The notes beneath the pieces were generated by a model. It saw only the letters and a list, made by a program, of their open reading frames with translations. It did no database searches and was not told where the DNA came from. A program made the position numbers and the translations under genes. A stretch of 64,000 nucleotides of DNA from Theristus sp. LFF4_11 (Eukaryota; Nematoda; Chromadorea; Monhysterida; Xyalidae): assembly GCA_030248135.1 (NCBI GenBank), contig JASANC010002908.1, forward strand, positions 1 to 64,000. The letters are read 5' to 3'. Within the stretch, counting starts at the first letter, position 1. Every line of letters starts with the position of its first letter. Shown here one piece after another: positions 24,101-36,100 of this stretch.

Positions 24101-27100
24101 AATTTGGGAATTTTTAAACATTGTGCTGTAAAACTGAATCTACTTGACCAAACTGGATAAAAATTTTGTCAGAAAAATGGCATCACATGTTTTATCAATG
24201 CTGAAAATTTCAGCTCATAATATTGAAATACCAGCCAGTGACAGCAGTTTGAAAATGGAACCTTTTTTTGGCCCACCCTGTACATAAAAGCTATATTTTT
24301 GCGTCGCGTTTGTTTTGCGGAAAAGCGTAAGAACTTTAAAGTTATTTTTAATTGTCATCTTCAGTTTACAGTATAGCCGATTAAACATGGCAGCTTTTTT
24401 CAGGGTGCAAGGAGCGCGCGAATTTTGAATGAAAGAAAAAGAAGTTCAGAAACCAAATTGTATGCAAATTTGACGCGTTTTTTTAAACTAATGGATTATC
24501 CGTATTATTCTGTTCATTCTTTCTCCCTTGCACACATGATTAGGAGTTATGTTGGCATTTTTGAAAAAGACAACTCCTAGTCTGCGACTGATCCCGCCTT
24601 GATGGACTGCCTCATTTATTCGGCCATGCTGTAGTCTAAAATCCCACCATGTGCGAAATTCTGTAAATTCTGTGCAAAAGCAGAAAAATCAGAGCTTGCA
24701 AAACATTGCTGCATGTAGCTTTATCATTGTTGCTAACTTACGCACCGCTGTGTACACACCAGCACCAGCGACAAAAAAATGTTGTCTTCCGTGTTCACCC
24801 TTAAACTGTCTGTCCCGTGAGTCGTTGCCTTTGCCACAGAAGGAGACCTTGTGTTCCCCAATCCTCTGCGATACACTTGTCCTGGGCAAACCAGTATCAG
24901 TGATCCGAAGTCTGATCGTTATTTTAGTGGTTTTAGTGGTCGCTAAATGCCCGAAATACTGCAAATGTTAAAGTTTCAATTGTCTACAAAGTACATGTGC
25001 AACCGAAATAGTGAATAAACGGCGCAAAAATATGGCTCTTATGTACTTGTATCCGTGTGTACCACATCAGAGACTTGAAACGAGTTGTCGAGCCAAGTCT
25101 CTCACTGCTTACACAAAGCCATATTCCTCCTTTTATATGCGTCTTCCGCATTTTTGGATAATTATCTGACTTTTAAGTAAGTTCCGAAGGTCGGACCAAA
25201 TTCACACCTCGTTGGTCACACATTCTTCTAAACCCCGGATAACTCAGGTTTTTCATTTTTCGTTTTTTGGGCCAATTTCGCTTGTGCTATTTCTACGGCC
25301 GATTCACCCGACATCGTCACAATTCAGTACCTAGAATTGCTCACAGAAGAAAACTGACCCAAAAGCCGTGATCGGCGCAATAAATTACAATTCCAACGCA
25401 AGTCTGGACAACACAGTTTTCTTGTTTTTTGCATTTGGACCGATTTCGCTAATTTCCACGGCGGTTCGCCCGAAATCGTCACGATTCAGTATCTAGAGTT
25501 GCTCACATAAAAAAACTAACCCAAAATCCGTGATCAGCGCATTGAATTACCCCGGTATACCCCATCCCAGTTTCTCATTTTTTTTTTTTTTGGACCGATT
25601 TCACCAATTTCCACGGCCTATTCGGCCGAAATCGTCACGATTCAGAGTCTAGAGTTGCTCACATAAAAAACTAACTTAAAATCCGTGATCAGCGCATTGA
25701 ATTACCCTGGGAAACACCCTTTTTTTGTTTTTCGTCTCCAGACCGATGTTGCCAATGTCCACAGCCGATTCGCCCAAAATCGTAACGATTCAGTATCTAA
25801 AGTTGCTCACATAAGAAAACTAACCCAAAATCGGTGATCAGCGTTTTGAATTACTCTGGAAAACACCGTTTTCCTGTTTTTCATTTCTGGACCGATTTCG
25901 CCAATTTCCACGGTCGATTCGCCCGAAATCGTCACGATTCCGTATCTAGAGTTGCTCACATAAAAAAACTAACCCAAATTCCGTAATCAGCGCATTGAAT
26001 TAACCTGGAAAACACCGTTTTCTTGTTTTTAATTTCTGGACCGATTTTGCCAATTTCCACGGCCGATTCGCCCGAAATCGTCACGATTCAATATCTAGAG
26101 TTGCTCACATAAAAAACTAACCCAAAATCCGTGATCAGCGCATTGAATTACCCTGGAAAACACCGTTTTCTTGTTTTTCATTTCTGGACCGATTTCGCCA
26201 ATTTCCACGGCCGATTCGGCCGAAATCGTCACGATTCAGTGTCTAGAGTTGCTCACATAAAAAAACTAACCCAAAATCCGTGATCAGCGCATTGAATTAC
26301 CCTGGAAAACTTTGTTTTCTTGTTTTTCATTTCTGGACCGATTTCGCCAATTTCCACGGCCGATTCGGCCGAAATCGTCACGATTCAGTGTCTAGAGTTG
26401 CTAACACAAAAAAACTAACCCAAAATCCGTGTTCAACGCATTGAATTACCCTGGAAAACTTTGTTTTCTTGTTTTTTATTTCTGGACCGATTTCGCCCAT
26501 TTCCACGTTCGATTCGCCCGAAATCGTCATGATTCAGTATCTAGAGATGCTCGAGGCAAAAAATTAATTTAATTTCCAAAATCTCCGGATGGAATTACCC
26601 CAGGAAACATTTTTGTTCGACTGCGAAAATGCCGCAGGTAAAAATTGAAAGCGCGAACACATGTAACCAGGTCAAAACCTACGAACCTTTAAAAATGCCC
26701 AATTTTTTACCCAAATAAAGGTTGGAGCAAAAAAGTAGCTAGATTTTCAAAATCTACAGATGAAATTACCCCAGGAAACTTTTTTGTTCGGTAATGGAAC
26801 AACTTCAGGCAAAAATTGAAAGGGCGAACACATGTAACCAGGTCAAAATCTACGAACCTTTAAAAATGCCCAATTTTTTACCCAAATAAAGGTTGGAGCA
26901 AAAAGTAGCTAGATTTTCAAAATCTACAGATGAAATTACCCCAGGAAACTTTTTTGTTCGGTAATGGAACAACTTCAGGCAAAAATTGAAAGGGCGAACA
27001 CTTAAAACCCGGTGAAAACCCTGCGAACTTTAAAAAATGCCCAATTTTTACTCAAAAACAGGGTCTGGGCAAAAAATTAACCCAATTTTCAAAATCTCCG

Positions 27101-30100
27101 GGTGGAATTACCACAGGAAACATTTTAATTCGGCTATGAAAAAGCCCCAGTTAAAAATTGAAAGGGCGAACACATCTTGATGACATAGCTGAAAAAAAAG
27201 GATAAACGAGAATAAGTAACCAAGATTTCAGAATAGGTTTTTCGTGTCTACAACGGACGTAAAGAAGTCTGGTGGAATTTTCTCTTCGGCACAGTTTGCA
27301 ACCACTGCAGGTCTTTTCGTGTGCACAGTAACAGGTTTGCGCAGCATGTATGTTCGTAGCTGCAGGACAGCGACTAAATTGTGAAAACTCGCGCAGGTCC
27401 ATATTCAGCCATATAATGCGTGATGTGCTGTCCGCTCGCTTCGCTCGCTCGCGCATCCGCATGATTGAAAGCGTTTGGTCGATTTGCCATTTGCGCGCAA
27501 ATTTGGCGCATTGTTGCAGTGCAAATCGGCAACACGCTTTTGATGTACACTGCGGGCAATGCCATTGCGTTCAATGTCAACCATCCGTCAACTGTCAACG
27601 ACGACCCGTGCGCCAGTTTCTACGAGTACGCGTGCGGAGCATTCCTGGCGAAACATCGGCCAGGCGACTCATACGCACGTAAACTGCGCCAATGGGGCGT
27701 CACTGAACCGATGGCGCAATTCATACGTCAACCATCGGTAACACACTCAGGGCTCGTGTACTATTCCGGCCCGCGAAATTCCGGCCCGTAGAATTCCGGC
27801 CCGCTCATTCCGGCCCGAAGAATTCCGGCCCGAAGAATTCCGGCCCGGAGAATTCCGACCCGGAGAATTTTCGCCAGCAAGAACAATATTAAACCACACG
27901 AAGCGATTTTGGTAAATAAATTCTCAAGTGATTTTTTATTTTTGTTTAGAACTTGCTTGCAGTGACTTGTTGTAGGTTCCTAATCCTAAGCCAAGCCTTT
28001 TTGATAAGGTAAAAGGGTCACAAATCCTGTTCATGATAAAAAAAATTAAAAATTTATTTGTAGTTTCTTTTTTTCCAAAAGGTTTCACTTTTCAAAAAAG
28101 CAAACAGGACGAACATCATTGAAAATACGCTGTAACATGTGAACATCGACATTTTTATTTTATAATTTCATTGCCAAAATCACTTCGTGTGGTTTAATAT
28201 TGTTCGTGCTAGCGAAAATTCTCCGGGCCGGAATTCTTCGGGCCGGAATTCTTCGGGCCGGAATGAGCGGGCCGGAATTCTTCAGGCCGGAATTATCGGG
28301 CCGGAATTGTACCCCCCCCCCCCCACACTCAGACGGGTGTGCCGGAATGGTGGAACGTGTGGCGCGCTTGCCATAGCATTCGGGGCACTTGCCGCCTGGC
28401 AATTTGTTGCAGAAAATCTACCGTATTACCCCCAATAAACCCCCATGGGGGATTAATACGTCAGCGACTTTTAGGGGTGGGGGATTATTGGTGGGGGCGG
28501 GGGGGGTTTATTTACAAAAAAATTCTAGGGGTGGGGTTTGTTGAAAAATGGCAAAAATACCTTGCATGGCAGGCAAGAAAGTCGCAGAAACTTCTACTTT
28601 TCACAGAGATTTCCTTTTGTAACAGCCTTTTGTAATGAAATTACCAATTAACTCATCCCTTTGGGGCCCTTTGGTAGCACAATTTCATAATTTTCACTGC
28701 AACCAGCCACTGAATTCGCTGGGTATGTGTTTCAAACTAGTGATGTGTTCGGTTACCGAAATTCTCGGTAACCGAACCGAAACCGAAAAAAATCACCAAC
28801 CGAAACCGAAACCGATGCATTTTCGAGCACCGGTAACCGAAACCGAAACCGAAAAAAAAGTGCTCGGTAACCGAACCGAAACCGAAACCGAAAAAAAATT
28901 GTCCACCAACCGAAAGCGAAACCGAAAAAATTTGAATTTTCGGTTATTTTTCGGTTACATAAGAAAAATTTCAGCTTAGCTGAATGAAACCTGACCAACA
29001 TAAAAAAACCGTAAAAATTGAAACAGTGGAAGTGGAAACACTGATTACACTACACCAGAATTACTGTCACTGACACTGTGGTTTTTGGTGTGTTGTGTTG
29101 TGTTGTATGTTTGTTCATGTGTTACTGTTGTGTGTGTGTCGTGTTCGTCTTTGTCCAACTTGTGTTGTGTAATTTTGCATGTGTTGTGCGTGCTGTGCTG
29201 GTAGCTGGGTGTGTTGTGTTGCATGTTTATGTTGCATGCAACTTGCAATATATATGCGCCATCGATCAAGCAATCTTTTTCATTTGAAACCGAAAATCAA
29301 CCGAAACCGAACCGAAATGAAATATTTTGTCGGTAACCGAAACCGAAACCGAAAAAAAGTGCTCGGTAACCGAACCGAAACCGAAACCGAAAAAGAAATT
29401 TTTCATCAACCGAAACCGAAACCGAAACCGAAACCAAAAAAATTTCTCAACCGAAACCGAAACCGAAAAAAAAATCGCTTCGGTACACAACACTATTTCA
29501 AACAGGTTTCCAATTAACCCCCATAGAGGATTATTCGGAAACTGGTCGGGGGGGGGGGGTTATTGGCGGGGGGGGGATTGATGTGGGGGGGTTTAATGGG
29601 GGTAATACGGTATGTATTAATGCAAATCTGGACAAGACGTTTGCCCACGTGACGTTCCACCACATCGTCACACGGTGAAGACAAAAAATAGAAATTATAA
29701 ATTTACTCTAAATCATAGGCAAGCAGCTGATTGGTTGGTGATCACATGATGCATATGCTTTCCGTGCAGAAATCGCTGTGTGGGGGCGGAGTTCATCAGC
29801 AGACCGGGCACGCATCGCCCACAAATGTTTCGCCGACGATTGTCAAGTTTCTGTCTGCTTTGCAGGACGCGCATTCACTGTGGCTGCACAACCAAACACG
29901 ATTAACGAACGAGCTTTGCATGCGCCACACAAAGCACGACACGATCGCCTACGTTCGTCGCACAGTGGACAGCTATGGCGGCTGGCCATTGCTCGCGTCC
30001 ATGCAGCACTCGACTGACCTCCATCAAACGGAGTCATTCGCTGTGAATGCAAGCGAGCCGAGGCAATCGGGCGACCCGCTCGAAGTGAGTGCTCGCCTGT

Positions 30101-33100
30101 ATGCGGCCACCGGCGTCGCAACACTCGTTGAGCTCTCGATTGGATATGAACACAAGGAGAACAGGTTTCGCTCGACTGTTGCACATTTATAAAAATTGAT
30201 TTTCATTGGCAATTTGATTGACAGTTTCGCTCCGTTTCAAAAAATACACACGACATTGAATTGAACTTGCGGAGCGAACTGAGCATGCGAACTGGTGACT
30301 TGTATGCATCCTTACATCTGCACTCATGAGTCATGAGTGCGTTTTTTACGAATAGCCACGTTTGTTTGCAGGTTCGTTGGTGCTATTTTTCCGAAACAGA
30401 CACAACTTCTCTTGGACGAACACGTTGATCTGATCAAGAATGTTGCGCTGCGTTACTTCCACGGTTCATCAATCGATGTTGAAGAGTGCTTAACTAAACG
30501 TAAGAGTATGTTTTACGTTTTCCAGTATGGTTTCAAACGAACAGCGTTACATTGAGACCTGAGAACTTCAAACAGGCAGTTTTTCAAATGTTTACGACTT
30601 ACGCTGTTGATGTGCAACGTTTTCGTGAACAGTCCGACGCTAAAAGAGCAATTTGATTTTTTTGAAGCCAGCTTGATTTTGCAGACCAACGCACGTTGCA
30701 ATTGGTAGCAGACATGCACGCATTGGACGCTGTCATTGGGGGCGGCGAACAGGCGAATCGCATTCAGAGACGACCATGGCTGGAGTACGTCATGTTGTTG
30801 TTGTTGTTCAAGTTGCAGTATTTAGTTAAAACATAGCTGCGCGGGCACTAAATACTGCAACGTGAATGCGCCCTTATGGTTTCAAACGTGTCAGCAAGTG
30901 GTTCATTGCTTTTCACAGAGCTGTTTCTCTGTGGCTTTGTGGTTTTGCGCGACAGGAAAGGTTTTCAAATGGCCGACGCCCGTTGTTTTGTTGCCGTTCC
31001 CTTTTGCACAAATTGGTTTGCGTGCACGTAAAAGTGATCAGACACGTTTTTTTCCGCAGTTCAACGAACATCTACAAAGACAGTGAACGCTTCACACTGT
31101 CTGAGCTTGACCAGCGGTGGCCCAACTTACGGCTTTCTCACTATGTGGAAGTTCTGTTATCAGAAACGTTCAAAAACGTCGATCAATCAATACCAACACC
31201 AACGGTATGGGCGCGCGATGGAGACCTCCCATTATGTGCATTTCAAGCAAGTGAATATTCTCAAAATGAAAAAGGTCATTTATAAAAAAACAGCTCATTT
31301 TCAGGCTGTTCGATTGGATATTCGCTCATTCCAATATTTTGACCGATTAAACAGTGTTTTTGCATTCGACAGTTCTGATAATAACAGCGACAACAACGCG
31401 ACAAACAACAAGTTTAGCCGATCATCGGTGCAAGACTTGATCATGTGGCAGTTTTGGTTAGAGAAATTCAAAATCATAAAACGCGCCGACTGGCAAACGG
31501 AGTTGTCAGGTTGAATTTCTTTTCACTCGTTGAACATTTGTGCTGGTTCTCTGTACTTTTTCCGTACGATGGTCACTATAATGTGCCAGTGTGTTTGTGT
31601 GCGAAATATTTCGGAAGTAAGTCAACGTTTTGAATGGCAAGCATCACACCAATCTTCAGCTTTTTGAAGAAGCTTTTTGAAGGGTCTGCGTTTTTTTTGA
31701 AGAAGAAGATTTCTCATGTGCATATTTGGTCAAAAAAGTAGTCAACAAAATATTATCGCCGCACAGGGTGGCCCCAAGTCATTAGTCAGCTCCAATTCGA
31801 GTTTTCCCCTGGCGCCAAACAAATTCTAGGGGTGGGGTTTTGTTGAAAAATGGCAAAAATACCTTGACTGGCAGGCAAGAAATTTTAGTCGCTTACTTAG
31901 AAAACATGAACTTAGACCTCCACTATTTTTGAGCCCAAACGAGAAAACATTGCCCCTGTGCGGAAGCAAAGTTCGAAAAAAACGGATTTTTGCATGAAAA
32001 ACAGCTATTTTTTGCCTCACATCGGGTTTATTCATCGATAACTTAAAAAAGGTAATACAACTATTGCTGCTTTCAATTTCCCTTCACACAATCGCGAAGA
32101 TTTTCATTTTCACTCTTCAATTGCCCATGCTAAGCGCGCGAAAGAAGCGCGAATGTTCGCGAAACAATAGGGCTCGATTGTGCATTGTTTGAAACTGGCG
32201 CGGCTCACATTTCGAGAAGGATTAGCAGTAATTTTTGACAGTTTTTTGCTTCCGCACAGGGGCAATGTTTTTCGTTTGGGCTGAAAATTGGTGGAGGTCT
32301 AAGTTTGTCTTTCAAAAGTAAGCGACAAAAATTTTTGCTCAAACGGTCCAACCGTTGGCGATTTAGGGCAATTCAAAGTTGTACCCACTACTTTTGGACC
32401 ACTCTGTACAAGATGCACAAAAAGTCACGAAAAAACAAAAGACAGATTGCGTATGGCATCTCTGACATTGTGGACCATTCTGTTGTAAATGCTCTAAATT
32501 TACACACCGTCTTCATCGCTTTTCTGTGCACGTACGCGTGTACCGCTATACAAGGTGCAAGTCATACCATTGTTTTTTACTTGTTACGTGTCAAGAAACA
32601 CAGACCATTATTGTCCGCCACGTGTGTGTTTGTGTGTGTGCGTTTTACTTCTCCCCCGTGCGCGTGTGCAGTGCACACACGCATGCAATAAAAAATTCTG
32701 TCTGGCCAGATTGAAACAAGCCAGATTAAGCCGAGCCCGATTTAGCCGAGCCCGATTGAGCCGAGCCAGATTGAGCCGAGCCAGATTGAGACGAGCCCGA
32801 TTGAGACTGGCCTGATTGAGACCGGAGCCAGATTGAGTCTGGCCAATTTGAGACCGACCGGTTTCCCGCGCATGTTTGAAACATCAGGCAAACATCATGT
32901 GCACGCTAAAACGGGTGGTCATTCAAAAACTAAACAAATCTCCTACGTCTCTTAGTTTTTTGTGGCCAGTTTTTGTGCCAGTTTTGGTCAGAAACGGTTA
33001 GTGATTGACAGGGGAAAAGTCAAAGTGAAGTTGTTCAATGATGACTTCTGAGCTACACTCCGTACAACCATATGCCCTTTTTAATTCATTTTTGTGGCAT

Positions 33101-36100
33101 TCTTTTATTATTAAAAGCGGACTACTATTCTTTACAGTTAAACACAAGGCAACCACGTGCCCAAGTATGATTGTGGAAAATATGCTGCCGCCCAACATTC
33201 AAAATGCGCTCTATTTTCCGATGTGGATGCGTGAACAGAATCAATCACTGGCTGACATGCGGGACATCACGTTCAACATTCAATTGTCCTTTCGTGCAAT
33301 GATAAGACGTCAGTAAAAACTTTCATTTTTTCATGAAACACAAAACTTTTCGAAAATGCTTGCATTTCTCACACAGTGTTGGAAATTTTTGACTTAAACC
33401 TTGAACAAAACTGGAAAACGATATGATATCCGCAGAAAAAAATTCACATGTACAAAATCAATAACAATGTAATTGACTTAAAAAACATGATTTACGCGGG
33501 AACCAACTTGTCAAACAGTAACTAACTAGAAAGCGTGTACCTCGTTTTAGAGCTCGAATGGTTGACACCTACAACGCGACGCAAGGTACTGCAAAAGATA
33601 GACGCGATTCGCTTTGAGTTCGGTGGTCCAATGTGGGTACTGAATGAGACTGAGGTGGACCGCGTCTTTGGTCACGACCGCCTACAGATCACGAATGAGA
33701 CGCCGATGATTGAGGCCTCAGAACAGTTTCAAGTGTTGCTTCTTCAAGATGCTTACCAACTGTTGAACACAACACCCACCGAAGACAGCTTCTTTCGGTT
33801 AGCCACTGTTGAAAATAAGGCCCGTTTCCGTTAAGTCGAGACACAAATGGAAAAGACGATGAATAGGAGAAACGGGACGTGACGTGACATGACGTGACGT
33901 GACGTGACGTGACGTGACGTGACGTGACGTGACAAGACATGACGTGACGTGACGTGACGTGACGTGACATGACGTGACGTGACGTGACGTGACGTGACGT
34001 GACAGATGGGAATGGGACTTTTCTTTCTTTCTACAGTGTATTTCATTTCGTTTCCTGTTATGTTTATTTAAGCTGTCACTTTTCGCAGAATACAGAGCCT
34101 GCGAAACTTTGGTAATTTTTATCGCGGTCCACAAAAAATAGATTTCTCTGGTTGAAAGTCTCGGCCGCTGCCAGCAACGCCGCTTACGCGCCTGACTTCA
34201 ATCAGATCGTGTTGCCAGCCGCGAATGCTGTTACCGGGTACTACCATCCTGACTATCCGGAAGCGATGAAATACGCCAGCTGGGGTGCTCTCGTTGGACA
34301 TGAGGTTTACTGTGCTTCTTGTTTTTTGCTTCTTTTTTGTCCACTTGGGGACTCAGTGGATGGTCTGAAGAACAACACCACATAAAGACGTTTGGGTTAG
34401 AGACATTTTTCACAGTTCTTTCAATTCCAAGACATTTGTTGTTGTTCCTTGCGTCATGTTATCCCATTGGTGTTCGCTTCCGCGGTCTTCACGATTGGCT
34501 TCCCTCCGAAAGAGTGGTCGATCCGGTGAGGTCAAATAAGGTTACAGGGGAGTTGAGCACAAACAAGCCTCAGCTAGAACGGCTATATTACCAACTTTCT
34601 TGACGATAAAACACAATTCAAGACGTTTAAATTCGAAGTGGAGCGAAACAGGAACGCGGTGAATGATCAACGACCGTCGGAGGTGTCGCACCATAATTTA
34701 GAGTCAACCAGGTTGCATGCATGTGGGTGATTTTTAACGACCACCTTCAGACTGGAAGGTCCGCACGGCGGACGCGGGTGCCTGCTCAGCCAATCCACGA
34801 ACTCATTTCTCGCCAGTGCGTCCCTTGTTCTACAAACGTAATGTGCTTTTCGCAGATTGGACACGCGCTCAGTCCAAAGGCGATGGAAATTGTCGCAACA
34901 CACGAAGGCCAGAACAAGCATTTAGTTTTCCATATGGGCGTCGGCCAGATTAGCAGCAACTCGTAAAATTTAGCAAAACTTCCACATCAATAATCGTGCA
35001 TTGTTGATAACGCATCCACCTTGCCACCTCCGTGGCTCAGTTGAAAGTCTCTCTCTTTGAACGAAAAGGCCAGGGTTCGTGTATTATCTTTCTTATTAAA
35101 CGTGACCCAATATGCGTTTGCACGCACAGATAGAGAAAATGTTTCATGGCTGCGCGGCAATTTGAAATCAGCAAAACTTAACGTATTCTGATGGCAGATT
35201 TGTGCAAGAAAATAAGAAAAAACCAATCAGAATTTTTCTTACTAAACAAATTCATTTTTTTCTTATTCGAAGTACGTTCGGGCGCGAAACAGCTTTTCAC
35301 CTGTGCGGCTTTTCCACACATCATTCAACATTACTCCGCCTCCTTCGCAAGAAAAGATAATACTAGTACAGTAACACTTTGAACTTCAGCTTTGCATAAA
35401 TCGTCCGTCACAAATGCACGCACTGACAACATTGTCTGTGCCAGTTTTTGCTGTTTTGATCTTCCCTTTTCAATTCGCTGAAATGTTTGGCCAAACTCGA
35501 GAACGAGTCGTTCGTTGTAGTTGTTTTGAGACACCCTGTAGTTGATCTCATGGCCCACACAACGACGGTCGTGTGTGAAACGCACTTGGAAAACTAATTC
35601 GCGTGTTTTGGTGTCGAAAGGCGCCCGTTATTGAACGAGCACGAGCAACGAATGTACGACATGAAATACAACTGCGTCCAGCAGCACCATGCCCGAATTT
35701 GCTATTCGAATTTGGAGCCGGGGCTCTGTATCACGCAGCCGAACCAGACAATCAATGAGGACGTTGCGGACTTATCAGGTAAACACGAACGCACGTGCAC
35801 CCACACATGCACACGCCAAAGAACATTCGTATGCACACGCACGCACGCGCACACGCACACGCACACACGCATACGCACAGGCACACACGCGCATACGCAC
35901 ACGCACACACGCACACGCACGTGCACACGCACACGCACACGCACACACGCATACGCACACGCACACACGCACACACGCATACGCACACGCACACACGCAC
36001 ACGCACACACGCATACGCACAGGCACACACGCGCATACGCACACGCACACACGCATACGCACACGCACACACGCATACGCACACGCACACACGCATACGC

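Larger units (their letters stand above)
23249..25167. mobile_element. Long-TIR foldback element, family F, copy 1 with two nested insertions
   Basis: Inverted arms of about 120-140 bp start AGATATTATCTAAAAATGCG and contain CATATAAAAGGAGGAATATG and CTTGGCTCGACAAC. A mariner-like element sits in the left arm (23371-24280) and a 263-bp MITE in the interior (24369-24631). The uninterrupted version is at 52424-53212. It lies in the large intron of the M13 peptidase gene. Confidence 0.75.

Noticed and set aside
35331..35585. Minus-strand frame containing V-G-H-E-I-N-Y, resembling part of an M13 motif
   Set aside because: It lacks the second His of HEXXH, lies in an intron of the real M13 gene on the opposite strand, and has no splice partners.
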